Positions 5,554-14,655 of a stretch of 64,000 nucleotides of DNA are shown piece after piece. The position numbers and the translations under genes are program-made. Under the pieces are notes generated by a model. The model searched no databases. It was not told the DNA's origin and was given only the letters and a program-made list of their open reading frames with translations. Within the stretch, counting starts at the first letter, position 1, and the number at the start of each line of letters is the position of its first letter. Source of the stretch: Vibrio sp. DW001 (GTDB taxonomy: Bacteria; Pseudomonadota; Gammaproteobacteria; Enterobacterales; Vibrionaceae); contig NZ_CP091975.1 of NCBI RefSeq assembly GCF_029016285.1, forward strand, positions 2,728,001 to 2,792,000, written 5' to 3'.

Positions 5554-8523
5554 TTATTCTCCCTCCCAGACTCTAATATTAACCAGACATGAGTTACACG
5601 CTGTGGAGTGTGATTTTTGGATTATTGGTCTGCTTGGTGTCAATACATTAACTGAACCTCCGCGATCTGGAGATTTACCAGGTTCACCGATCGGTTCATA
5701 AAGCGCTGAAGATTCGTAAGAATGCACGGTTCCTACAGGAACTCGTTGTGTAACATGCGCGGCACAAAGTACTGAACCACGGTCGTTAAATACCTCAACC
5801 ACTTGGTGGTGAGAAATACCTCGACTCACTGCATCTTCTTCATTAAGACGGATGATCCAGTAATAATACCCATCAATTTCGACCCGGTGGTCATGAATAT
5901 CATTGATATGCGAATCTTTACCATCCATCATTGTATGGAAGCTATATCGACTATGCGGAGTAATCATCTGCAAAGGATATTTCTCATACAATTCACCTGA
6001 ATGACGACCTTCCCAAGACGGGATATATTTCGTCATAATCGGACGTTCTACATCATCAGGCGCAAAACGTTTCAAGCTATTACAAACGAACTCGATCTTA
6101 CCACTTTGAGTCTGTAGACCTTTTTTAAACTGATCCTTGTACTCAGAAGGTAATGGGTTCATCTCTGGACCATCTTTCTTTCTACCTTCGTAGTACCAGT
6201 TCCATGAAACTGGATCACGATCTTCTTCCTTCGGCGGCGGCACAATGAAGTAACCTTTCTTCAGGAATTTTTTCCATGAGATTTTCTCTGGTAGATCCGT
6301 ACCATTGAATAATCGACGAACCCACTCTAGCTCTGAAGCCCCTTCGGAGAAATAAGCACCCATGCCGATCTTACTAGCGATCATACGGAAAATTTCATAA
6401 TCCGACTTAGACTCACCAAGCGGTTCGATGCACTTATGCTGAAGCGTTACTACCCTATGGTTGTTTTGAGTGTAACAATGGTGAATATAGCCACCACAGT
6501 TGGCAAATTCACCAATATCCCAACGCTCAAAGTTGGTACAAGCTGGCAAAATCACATCTGCAAATTTAGCTTCACCTTCCAACCAGATAGATTGGTTTAC
6601 AACCGTTTCGAGATTGTCGCTACGATACATATGAGCATAACGATTTGTGTCATTCATTGTGCCGAAGTGAGAGCCACCATATTTGTAATACAGCTTGATT
6701 GGCGAGTAGCCAGGAGCAGGGTATTCAAATTTACCAAACTGGCCTTCAATACTCTTGGTATCCGTCCAATAGCCTTCTGTTTTTCCGTCCAATATTGCTT
6801 CAGGAATACGTAAACGAGGCACCTTTTGTGCCACTGTATTCATGGTAATGACTTGGGGCATACGTTGATACATATTGACGCCTACGCCAGTACCTTCGTA
6901 GTCTCCTGAAAAACCACCTTCAGAATAACCAGGGAAGAAGAAACGAGTATCAACAGGTGTACCCTGTTGTAGGTTACCCATATTTACACCTGGTTTACCA
7001 ATACCTTGCATGGCCATTAGGCAAACCATTGAGCGAGCCCACTCTGCACCAGTCGCGCTTCGACAAGCAGAACCGAAGCCCTGAATACCACCAGCCGCTA
7101 GATAAGTACGCTTGGTTCCCCAACGACGAGCTAATGCTCGAACTTCATGCGCCGGGATGCCTGTTTCTTCAACCTGCCATTCTGGTGTTTTTGGTACGCC
7201 GTCTTCGTTGCCTAACACATATTCACGCCACTCTAGAAAGCCTTCCGTTTTTTCTGCAACAAAGTCTTTATCATAAAGACCTTCTTCCATCCAAACATAA
7301 GCGATGGCAAGTGCCATTGCGTTACTTGTACCTGGGTTAGAACCAAGCCACTTACCGCCTAACAGTGCCGCAGTATGGTTAAAGAATGGGTCAATATGAA
7401 CAAACTCTATGCCAAGCTGTTTCGCCCACAAGCGGCGAGTTGTTCCTTCCATTGCACCATACACACCACTGGTTGATTCTGGGTCACTCGACCAGAATAC
7501 GATCTGTTCACAGTGTTTTAGAGCATCTTCAACCGTGGAGTAGGTGTCTGGAGCACCGAGTCTGATAGAGTTTCCCCAATGGTGCATTGCACCCCAGTAG
7601 AATCCTTCCCAACTATCTGGGTTATGCACAACGTAAGATGTGCCGATGATGTTGAAAAATCGTGGTCGAGCTGAAAGCCAGTAACCTAGGTTACCCCATG
7701 TATGGTGAGAACCAGAACCATTCATAATAGCGCCAGGACCATGTTCTTCTTTAACGCGAACAATTTCCCCTGCAACTAAGTTAGTTGCTTCTTCCCAACT
7801 AATACGTTCGTAACCAGAAATACCACGGTTTTGTGGATTTCTCTCACCATTAGGATCAAAGTCAACGCGCTTCATTGGGTAAAGAATGCGGTCTTTCGAA
7901 TAGATAGTAGATTTAATACCTTGAGTATGAGGACTAACAGTAACTTTTCGAGGCGGCTGAAACTCTTTACCCCTTGCCTTTATTATCCAAGGGTCTGGAT
8001 CATTTTCATCAAGTTCGATTGGTGTAATACGGATTATCTTGTCATCTTTAACGTAAACAAAAACCGGCCCACCGTTAGTGTTATTGACAAATCTTGTCGT
8101 TCCATCCGACATCGGCATGCCGTATTTGACTTGATTGTCCATGATGCCGCCCAAAATGTCGGTGAAATGAACTATCGTCTCTTCATCACCTTTGGCATCC
8201 ATCTTAAAAAGCTTTAAGATATCAATCACTTCTTGATAATCACGCCATGGCACCATGACCTTCATTGCATCTTCAGCCGTTTCATAAATCATGACGATAT
8301 CAGCGTCTAGATTTTTACCTGCTTTAGAACGAATCTTTCCATCGTTGAAAGTAAATGTTCGACCGATATCTGCTGTACGTATGCACAAACAAGCGCTGAA
8401 GTTTCTCTGGGCAACCAATGCCTGGAATTTTCTATCTTTCTTGGTTAAAAAATTTATTACATGAGTTAACCCAAACAGAGTTATCTTAAACTGCTTATCT
8501 GCAGCTATATTTTTGAGTTTCAA
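5554..8523 (-). CDS. athL: Pyrogallol-phloroglucinol transhydroxylase-like molybdopterin (alpha) subunit with N-terminal SCP2-like domain
   Basis: A 989-residue member of the DMSO-reductase superfamily. From about residue 145 it follows the large subunit of pyrogallol:phloroglucinol hydroxytransferase. It lacks the N-terminal [4Fe-4S] cysteines of other family members (NNTNGGPVFVYVKD instead). It keeps the residues I recall as catalytic in the Pelobacter enzyme: His273 (GSHHTWG), Asp303 and the Mo-ligand Ser304 (HNPDSWEG), and Tyr533 (FPGYSEGG); the active-site Trp is Phe483. Residues 1-130 are extra and look like a sterol-carrier-protein-2 domain (FNDGKIRSKAGKNLDADI...). No Tat signal is present, so it is cytoplasmic. 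Translation starts at TTG 8523, set by AGGAG 8 bases upstream. A sigma54 promoter precedes it. The family transfers a hydroxyl group between trihydroxybenzenes without net redox change; the true substrate here is inferred. Confidence 0.88.
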   Translation of the reverse strand: MKLKNIAADKQFKITLFGLTHVINFLTKKDRKFQALVAQRNFSACLCIRTADIGRTFTFNDGKIRSKAGKNLDADIVMIYETAEDAMKVMVPWRDYQEVIDILKLFKMDAKGDEETIVHFTDILGGIMDNQVKYGMPMSDGTTRFVNNTNGGPVFVYVKDDKIIRITPIELDENDPDPWIIKARGKEFQPPRKVTVSPHTQGIKSTIYSKDRILYPMKRVDFDPNGERNPQNRGISGYERISWEEATNLVAGEIVRVKEEHGPGAIMNGSGSHHTWGNLGYWLSARPRFFNIIGTSYVVHNPDSWEGFYWGAMHHWGNSIRLGAPDTYSTVEDALKHCEQIVFWSSDPESTSGVYGAMEGTTRRLWAKQLGIEFVHIDPFFNHTAALLGGKWLGSNPGTSNAMALAIAYVWMEEGLYDKDFVAEKTEGFLEWREYVLGNEDGVPKTPEWQVEETGIPAHEVRALARRWGTKRTYLAAGGIQGFGSACRSATGAEWARSMVCLMAMQGIGKPGVNMGNLQQGTPVDTRFFFPGYSEGGFSGDYEGTGVGVNMYQRMPQVITMNTVAQKVPRLRIPEAILDGKTEGYWTDTKSIEGQFGKFEYPAPGYSPIKLYYKYGGSHFGTMNDTNRYAHMYRSDNLETVVNQSIWLEGEAKFADVILPACTNFERWDIGEFANCGGYIHHCYTQNNHRVVTLQHKCIEPLGESKSDYEIFRMIASKIGMGAYFSEGASELEWVRRLFNGTDLPEKISWKKFLKKGYFIVPPPKEEDRDPVSWNWYYEGRKKDGPEMNPLPSEYKDQFKKGLQTQSGKIEFVCNSLKRFAPDDVERPIMTKYIPSWEGRHSGELYEKYPLQMITPHSRYSFHTMMDGKDSHINDIHDHRVEIDGYYYWIIRLNEEDAVSRGISHHQVVEVFNDRGSVLCAAHVTQRVPVGTVHSYESSALYEPIGEPGKSPDRGGSVNVLTPSRPIIQKSHSTACNSCLVNIRVWEGE

Positions 8524-8561
8524 AGTGATTGCTCCTAATGACTTCTTTGATAGTCCTCAAT

Positions 8562-8578
8562 AGCAAAATACGAGCCAA
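8562..8578 (-). promoter_or_regulatory. Sigma54 (-24/-12) promoter of athL
   Basis: On the minus strand TTGGCTCG-TATT-TTGCT gives the invariant GG and GC separated by exactly ten bases, close to the sigma54 consensus TTGGCACG-N4-TTGCT. Transcription would start near 8550, about 27 bases before the TTG start of athL. The divergent gene encodes a sigma54 activator. Confidence 0.88.
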
Positions 8579-8650
8579 ATTAATTAGTTATAAAACTTTG
8601 ATCTCTGTAGGGTCAGAAAGTTAGGCATTTATGATCCATATCATTTTAAG

Positions 8651-8718
8651 TGGTAATACCACAAAAATCAGCTGTGATATTTCCTACTGGTGTGAAATAT
8701 CAAAGCGATATATCACAG
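8651..8718. promoter_or_regulatory. Palindromes between athL and its activator (candidate upstream activating sites)
   Basis: TGGTAATACCA (8651-8661) is a perfect 11-bp palindrome. CTGTGATAT (8672-8680) is mirrored by ATATCACAG (8710-8718), with a related TGTGAAATATC at 8691-8701 between them. These lie about 100-170 bp upstream of the predicted athL start site, the usual distance for enhancer sites of sigma54 activators, and also overlap the activator's own promoter region, so autoregulation is possible. Confidence 0.55.
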
Positions 8719-8735
8719 CCATTAAGGTAAAATAA

Positions 8736-10292
8736 ATGCAATTTGTACGATTTGAGACTCGCATGGACAAAAACATATTTTACCGCAACGCGATTGAAGC
8801 ACTAACTGGTAGCTTAAAGATAGAAGAAGGGTTGAGTAAGTGTATCTCTTTCTTATCAACGGTTATTCCGTGTGACGTGTTATCGGTTCACTTATGGGAC
8901 GAGAACCTCTGTTCGTTACGCATTTATGCCTCTGCTGATATCCATCAAGGGAACCTCTGCAATATTATTATCCCTGTAAAAGAGAGCCGACGTCATATTA
9001 CTCGCTGGGAGCATGATCTCGACATCAAAATCATCAATGACTCCCACGATGATCCTATAAGCATGCAGGTTCAAGAGCATATGAAGCCGATGTATGGTGA
9101 TCACGCGTACTCTCATATGATATCGCGAGTTAAAATTGGAGGTGAACGGATATGCGATATCGTACTGCTTGCGGTAGGTGAACATCGGTTTACAGCCGTG
9201 CATTCCGAATTATTCGCTTCACTCGACTCACCATTTGGCATCGCCGTATCAAATAGTTTAAAGCATCAAGAAATTATTGAGATGCATTCCAATCTTCTTG
9301 ATGAAAATCAAGAACTTAAACATAGACTAAAATCAATGGCTCATAATCAAGTTATTGGTATCAATAGCGGTCTAAAAAGCGCGATGCAAAAAGTTGATGA
9401 AGTGTCTAGTACTGATGCACCCGTGCTTATCACGGGAGAAACGGGGGTTGGTAAAGATGTCATCGCTAACGCAATTCAAAACAACTCCCAGAGAAAAGAC
9501 GGACCATATGTCCGAGTCAACTGTGGTGCTATCCCTGAAGATCTTATCGACAGTGAACTATTTGGCCACGAAAAAGGGGCATTTACTGGTGCCAGCGATA
9601 GGCAAATTGGTCGCTTTGAAAGAGCAGATAAAGGAACTATCTTTCTTGATGAGATTGGAGAGTTGTCTAAGGCGGCTCAAGTCAGATTATTACGAGTCTT
9701 GCAAAATGGAGAATTTGAAAGAGTCGGCGGGAGAGAAACCTTAAAAGTTAATGTGCGCATCATTGCAGCAACTAACCGCTCATTAGAAAAAATGGTATCG
9801 CTTGGGGAATTCAGGTCCGATCTCTACTATCGCCTCTGTCTGTTTCCTATAAAGGTCCCTCCACTTAGGGACCGACTCGAAGACATACCACTATTTACTA
9901 ATTATTTTATCGCTGAATGCAGCAAGAAGTTTCAAATTCCTACCCCGGAGATAGCGATAGGAGAAATGACCAAGCTTCAAGCTTATCAATGGCCAGGAAA
10001 CATCCGCGAATTGACAAATGTTATCGAACGTTCCGTTATCAGCTCAAGAGGCCAACCGATCTGTTTTTCCATCGGTCAAAAAGAGGAGGATGAAGAAATG
10101 TTAAGCCAACTTTTAGACAAGAATACCGCGGTACCAACCCTAGAAGAGCTAAATAAACAGCACATAGAAAAAGTTCTACATCTGACGGAAGGTAAAATAC
10201 AAGGTGCTAATGGAGCGGCTCAAGTACTCGATATCAATCCTCATACTCTGAGAAGCCGAATTAAAAAACTTGGAATTACAAATAGATTGTAA
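8736..10292 (+). CDS. GAF-domain sigma54-dependent transcriptional activator
   Basis: A 518-residue bacterial enhancer-binding protein. Residues about 15-185 form a GAF-type sensor, followed by a linker (190-205), an AAA+ domain with Walker A GETGVGKD (234-241), the sigma54-contacting loop GAFTGA (281-286) and Walker B FLDE (303-306), and a Fis-type helix-turn-helix near 490-512 ([20 protein letters not shown]). The layout is that of NorR-like regulators, with no receiver domain, so it is likely controlled by a small ligand rather than phosphorylation. It is divergent from athL, whose promoter is a clear sigma54 site, so it most likely activates that operon. The ATG at 8736 has AAGGT upstream; Met10 is an alternative start. 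Its ligand is unknown, a trihydroxybenzene being one guess. Confidence 0.9.
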   Translation: MQFVRFETRMDKNIFYRNAIEALTGSLKIEEGLSKCISFLSTVIPCDVLSVHLWDENLCSLRIYASADIHQGNLCNIIIPVKESRRHITRWEHDLDIKIINDSHDDPISMQVQEHMKPMYGDHAYSHMISRVKIGGERICDIVLLAVGEHRFTAVHSELFASLDSPFGIAVSNSLKHQEIIEMHSNLLDENQELKHRLKSMAHNQVIGINSGLKSAMQKVDEVSSTDAPVLITGETGVGKDVIANAIQNNSQRKDGPYVRVNCGAIPEDLIDSELFGHEKGAFTGASDRQIGRFERADKGTIFLDEIGELSKAAQVRLLRVLQNGEFERVGGRETLKVNVRIIAATNRSLEKMVSLGEFRSDLYYRLCLFPIKVPPLRDRLEDIPLFTNYFIAECSKKFQIPTPEIAIGEMTKLQAYQWPGNIRELTNVIERSVISSRGQPICFSIGQKEEDEEMLSQLLDKNTAVPTLEELNKQHIEKVLHLTEGKIQGANGAAQVLDINPHTLRSRIKKLGITNRL

Positions 10293-10392
10293 TTCATTCT
10301 CGATCATCTGACTAAAATGAAACAAATAAATCCGTTATGTTAATACATCGTTTAACGCTACAATACCACTATTGACCATCAATCCAAATATT

Positions 10393-10923
10393 ATGAGTAA
10401 CAAAGACGAAAGCGATAACGATGACTTCTCTCTTTTTCAAAATGAAGTAAAGGGCATCAAGAAGTTGACACAAGACACCGTACTTCAAAAACCAATCAGA
10501 GAAACAAAACAGAAAGAGTCCAAGCGCTCTTTTAGAGACGCCAAAGACAACGAATTTTTCTTTTCTGATGAATTTGTCCCACACTTGGAAGGCGACGGGC
10601 CAACGCGCTATGCGCGCAGTGATGTTTCAAAATATGAAGTAAAACGGTTACGCCGCGGAGTCTATATACCTGATGTCTATTTAGATATGCATGGCATGAC
10701 GCAACAAGAAGCCAAAGCAGAGCTTGGTGCAATGATAGCGTACTGCATAAAAGAGAGCGTGCACTGCGCTTGCGTGATGCATGGCATCGGCAAGCACATC
10801 CTCAAGCAGAAAGCTCCGATTTGGTTGGCACAACATCCTGATGTAATGGCATTTCACCAAGCACCCCTAGAGTTTGGTGGCAATGGTGCCCTATTAATTC
10901 TTCTCAGCGTTCCTGAAAGGTAA
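10393..10923 (+). CDS. smrB: Endonuclease SmrB (Smr domain)
   Basis: A Smr-domain nuclease that cleaves mRNA at collided ribosomes during ribosome rescue. The protein is 176 residues with a charged N-terminal extension and a C-terminal Smr domain carrying LDMHG (family DxHG motif), HGIGKHIL (family HGxG) and a final FGGNGALLILL strand. The frame opens at 10372, but ATG 10393 (MSNKDES) matches the family N-terminus. It is normally divergent from prmB; here the neighbouring upstream gene is the sigma54 activator, so the metabolic cluster appears to occupy the usual prmB position. It converges with sixA 50 bp downstream. Confidence 0.9.
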   Translation: MSNKDESDNDDFSLFQNEVKGIKKLTQDTVLQKPIRETKQKESKRSFRDAKDNEFFFSDEFVPHLEGDGPTRYARSDVSKYEVKRLRRGVYIPDVYLDMHGMTQQEAKAELGAMIAYCIKESVHCACVMHGIGKHILKQKAPIWLAQHPDVMAFHQAPLEFGGNGALLILLSVPER

Positions 10924-10975
10924 ACAGACCTTACTTTATCTTTTAATCAACGACGCTTTCATCAACCCGTCTTTC

Positions 10976-11440
10976 TTAAGGATGAATATGCCAGAGCAGT
11001 TCACCCTTTTGATTCTGAAGGTCAACATCTACACAAACCAAGCCTGATGTTGGGAACATTGGCGGAGCCAAGTCTGTAACAAATTCTGCGGTTAAATACC
11101 CCACCAAAGGAAGATGAGAAACCATTAAAATGGTGTCTAAGTTTTTTACCTGTGCTATCGCAGCAACATATGACGACGCTTCTTCAGAATCTCCATAGGG
11201 TGTAATTTCCTCATACGTTTGAATCTCTTTTGCAGAAAATAGTGATGAGATTGTTTCCCAAGTTTGCTGCGCTCTTATATAAGGGCTAACCAACACCAAA
11301 TCAAAATCCACAAACCCTTGTTTTTTACATGCCATAGCCACAGCGGTAGATTGAGAACGGCCATGCTTTGTTAGTTCTCGTTCTGCATCACTTGCAGCAT
11401 AGTGTGCAGCTTCACCATGGCGCATTATGAATACTTTCAT
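10976..11440 (-). CDS. sixA: Phosphohistidine phosphatase SixA
   Basis: A histidine-phosphatase-superfamily enzyme that removes phosphate from phosphohistidine, for example on phosphotransfer proteins. At 154 residues it is the usual length. The catalytic RHG motif is in FIMRHGEA (4-11), and the second catalytic His is in MVSHLPLVGYL. The frame extends upstream to 11476, but ATG 11440 with AAGGA 7 bases before it gives the canonical MKVFIMRHG start. Convergent with smrB and divergent from the protease gene. Confidence 0.93.
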   Translation of the reverse strand: MKVFIMRHGEAAHYAASDAERELTKHGRSQSTAVAMACKKQGFVDFDLVLVSPYIRAQQTWETISSLFSAKEIQTYEEITPYGDSEEASSYVAAIAQVKNLDTILMVSHLPLVGYLTAEFVTDLAPPMFPTSGLVCVDVDLQNQKGELLWHIHP

Positions 11441-11789
11441 TTTCTGGTCCTTTATTGCAGTTTCGTCTAGGCTCAAGAGTGTTGTTATTTAAACGTAATG
11501 GTTAATTTTCTTGAATAGGATGATTAACGCAAACCCAAATCAGAACAACAGTCTACTGTTTAGCAAAGCAAATTATTATAAATATATCAATTACCTTGCA
11601 CAAAAAGTCTGGCATTATAGTTGAAGCAAATCAAAATTAAGTGAGAAGTGTGAAAAAAGACCGTTTTTCATACTTCTCTTCTAGAATAGCTTGCAACATT
11701 GCAAATAAACAACAAATTGTAAGCGCGACGTTTGCACCTATTCATATCCACACCATAATTAACCTACACGCTCTACTTGGAGACCGCTT
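11441..11789. other. Divergent promoter region with a 14-bp stem-loop
   Basis: A gap of about 350 bp between sixA and the insulinase gene. It holds an inverted repeat, AGAAGTGTGAAAAA (11644-11657) against TTTTTCATACTTCT (11664-11677), with one mismatch and a 6-base loop. Neither side ends in a T-run after the stem, so a terminator is unlikely; it may be an operator or a structured leader of the protease transcript. Otherwise the gap is AT-rich with no ORF. Confidence 0.5.
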
Positions 11790-14570
11790 GTGCATCTAAG
11801 CCCAAATGACAGCAATAAATACCGCTATGTGACATTAGATAATGGGTTACGCGCACTTCTCATTGAAGATCTTTCTGCAACAAAAGCAGCGGCAGCCCTC
11901 GCGGTCAATGTGGGCCATTATGATGATCCTAGCGAACGTGAGGGTCTTGCTCATTACCTAGAGCACATGTTGTTTCTCGGCACTGAACCATTTCCTAAAA
12001 TTGGTGGTTTTCAAAGTTTTATAAGCCAGCATGGTGGAAGCAACAATGCCTGGACTGGAACGGAACACACCTGTTTCTTCTTTGATATCTCTCCGGCGTT
12101 AATGGAGAAGGCGTTAAATCGTTTTAGCCAATTTTTTATCGCCCCTTTATTCAACCCCGAAGCTTTGGGCAAAGAACTGCAAGCAGTTGATTCTGAATAT
12201 CAAATGAAACTTAAAGATGACATGCGTCGTCTATACCAAGTTCACAAAGAAGTCATCAACCCAGCACATCCGTTCGCCAAATTTTCTGTTGGTAATACTG
12301 AAACGCTCGGTGATAGAGACGGTCAATCAATTCGTGACGAGATTATCGCGTTTTACGAACAGCAGTATTCGGCGGATCTTATGACGTTGACCATTGTCGC
12401 GCCTTCAGAACTCAACGTAATCGAAACGTGGATTAAAGAAAAATTTTCCCCTATCAAAAATAAGAACCTCGCCACAAAATCTTTACCACAAGAGATAGTT
12501 AGAGAACAAGATAAGGGTATCTTTGTCAAAGTTAAGCCAATAAAAGAATCCAAAAAACTCATCCTGTCCTTCAACTTTCCAAGTATGTCAGAGCACTACA
12601 GCACCAAACCTCTTTCTTACTTTGCACACCTCTTAGGGTTTGAAGGTGAAGGCAGTCTAATGCTCTTTCTAAAAGAGAAGAAATGGATCACCTCGTTAGC
12701 CGCAGGTGGTGGGGTTAGCGGAAGTAATTTTAGAGAATTTACTGTCAGTGTTAACCTGACAGGTCGAGGCTTAAGACACTACGATGAAATAATCCAAACC
12801 ATATTTGAATTTATCGCGCTTATTAAGCAAGATGGCATTGCGAAATGGCGCTTTGATGAAAAACAGGCAGTACTCGAATCCGCATTTCGATACCAAGAGA
12901 AAACGCGTCCACTCGATATGGTCAGTCATTTAGTCATGAATCTTCAGCATTACCCAGAGGAAGATGTCATCTATGGCGACTATAAGATGTCACATTATGA
13001 CAAATCGCTACTCACGACTTTGCTAGACTGTCTAACACCCGATAATTTGCGCGTTACCTTGATAGCCAAAGGAGACGATTTCGACCGAGAAGCAAAATGG
13101 TATTTTACGCCTTACTCGGTAACCAAATTATCACAACAACAACTCAATAGTTGGACTCAACCTACCTTAAACTCAGAATTAAGCCTACCAGAAATCAATC
13201 CGTTTATTTGCTATGACTTAGATCCCCAAAAGCTTGAAAACAAGACAAAAGAGCCAGCACTCATTGATGCACAACCTGGTTTTAGATTGTGGCACTTACA
13301 AGAAACCGAATTTAGGGTGCCTAAAGGTGTTATCTACATTGCTATCGATAGCCCACACGCCGTTTCCACCTCAAGAAAGATCGTCAAAATGCGTTTATGT
13401 GTAGAGATGTTTTTAGATTCGTTAGCAAAACGAACCTATCCTGCAGAGATAGCAGGCATGGGCTACAACATTTACGCGCATCAGGGGGGCGTCACACTTT
13501 CCATTTCAGGATTCAGTCAAAAACAGCCTGAGTTACTCAAGATGATTCTGGGTCAATTTGCCAAACGTGATTTCAAATCTGACCGTTTCAAATTGATCAA
13601 AAAACAGATGTTACGCAACTGGCGTAATGCGGCTAAAGACCGCCCTATCTCTCAGCTATTCAACGCGATGACAGGAATATTACAACCCAATAACCCTCCT
13701 TATTTGGCATTAATTGAGGCATTGGAAAGCATTGAAGTTGATGAACTGTCCAATTTCGTAGAGGCACTGCTTGCTGAACTTCATATCGAAATGTTTGTTT
13801 ATGGGGACTGGAAACGAGATCAAGCGATTACGGTAGCCGAGACCGTAAAATCGGCCATGCACATGCAGAATCAACAGTATGAAGAGTCTCTTCGACCTCT
13901 TATTATGCTTGGTGAAAGCTCTGGTACATTCCATCGAAGTGTTTCTTGCGATCAAGAAGACTCCGCTATCGTTGTCTACTATCAGTCTCAGGATATTTCG
14001 CCAAAGAACATTGCCATATATACCTTGGCTAACCACTTAATGTCCGCTGCATTTTTTAATGACATTAGAACCAAACAACAGATGGGTTACATGGTTGGTA
14101 CGGGTAATATGCCCCTTAACCGCCACCCCGGCTTAGTTTTATATGTTCAGTCACCGAAATTCTCGCCGAAAGATCTACTTTCCGCTATTGATGATTTCTT
14201 AAATGCTTTTTACATGGTTCTACTTGAGTTAAATGAATACCAATGGCAGAGCAGTAAGAAAGGACTTTGGAATCAAATTTCAACGCCAGATAACAACCTC
14301 AGAAGCCGAGCACAACGATTTTGGGTTGCCATAGGCAATAAAGACTTAACCTTTGACCAAAGAGACAAGGTTCTTGATGAACTTAAAGATGTGTCCAGAG
14401 TCGACATGATTCGGTTTGTGATTAACATATTAAAACCCAGAACCTCAACACGACTAATATTGCATTCGAAAGGCAATAAGCACCAAGAAGCCAACTCTCT
14501 GAGTATTGGTCATGAAATTGACAGTATTGATGAGTTTCAGTTAAGAACGAAAGATCTGGACCTAGGGTAA
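11790..14570 (+). CDS. Insulinase (M16) family zinc protease, protease III-like
   Basis: A 926-residue M16A peptidase of the pitrilysin/insulin-degrading-enzyme type, which degrades small peptides. The inverted zinc motif HYLEH is at 55-59 in GLAHYLEHMLFLGTEP, with the distal glutamate in the following acidic helix (KELQAVDSEYQM). The C-terminal half has the inactive M16 repeat with RTKQQMGYMVGTG. No signal peptide is visible, so unlike E. coli Ptr it may be cytoplasmic. It begins at GTG 11790 with GGAG 8 bases upstream. Single-gene unit ending in a terminator shared with fadJ. Confidence 0.9.
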   Translation: MHLSPNDSNKYRYVTLDNGLRALLIEDLSATKAAAALAVNVGHYDDPSEREGLAHYLEHMLFLGTEPFPKIGGFQSFISQHGGSNNAWTGTEHTCFFFDISPALMEKALNRFSQFFIAPLFNPEALGKELQAVDSEYQMKLKDDMRRLYQVHKEVINPAHPFAKFSVGNTETLGDRDGQSIRDEIIAFYEQQYSADLMTLTIVAPSELNVIETWIKEKFSPIKNKNLATKSLPQEIVREQDKGIFVKVKPIKESKKLILSFNFPSMSEHYSTKPLSYFAHLLGFEGEGSLMLFLKEKKWITSLAAGGGVSGSNFREFTVSVNLTGRGLRHYDEIIQTIFEFIALIKQDGIAKWRFDEKQAVLESAFRYQEKTRPLDMVSHLVMNLQHYPEEDVIYGDYKMSHYDKSLLTTLLDCLTPDNLRVTLIAKGDDFDREAKWYFTPYSVTKLSQQQLNSWTQPTLNSELSLPEINPFICYDLDPQKLENKTKEPALIDAQPGFRLWHLQETEFRVPKGVIYIAIDSPHAVSTSRKIVKMRLCVEMFLDSLAKRTYPAEIAGMGYNIYAHQGGVTLSISGFSQKQPELLKMILGQFAKRDFKSDRFKLIKKQMLRNWRNAAKDRPISQLFNAMTGILQPNNPPYLALIEALESIEVDELSNFVEALLAELHIEMFVYGDWKRDQAITVAETVKSAMHMQNQQYEESLRPLIMLGESSGTFHRSVSCDQEDSAIVVYYQSQDISPKNIAIYTLANHLMSAAFFNDIRTKQQMGYMVGTGNMPLNRHPGLVLYVQSPKFSPKDLLSAIDDFLNAFYMVLLELNEYQWQSSKKGLWNQISTPDNNLRSRAQRFWVAIGNKDLTFDQRDKVLDELKDVSRVDMIRFVINILKPRTSTRLILHSKGNKHQEANSLSIGHEIDSIDEFQLRTKDLDLG

Positions 14571-14590
14571 ATACACGCCTATCAAAAACT

Positions 14591-14637
14591 AAAAAAACGG
14601 TGCAAAATCTACATTAATACGATTTTGCACCTCTTTT
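14591..14637. terminator. Bidirectional terminator between the M16 protease and fadJ
   Basis: GGTGCAAAATC (14599-14609) pairs perfectly with GATTTTGCACC (14621-14631). An A-run precedes and a T-rich run follows, so it can stop the plus-strand protease transcript and the minus-strand fadIJ transcript. Confidence 0.85.
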
Positions 14638-14655
14638 ATCAAGCAAACGCGCTAG

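Noticed and set aside
6957..7340. Plus-strand ORF of 127 aa
   Set aside because: Antisense shadow of athL, which is strongly conserved in its own frame; no motifs.
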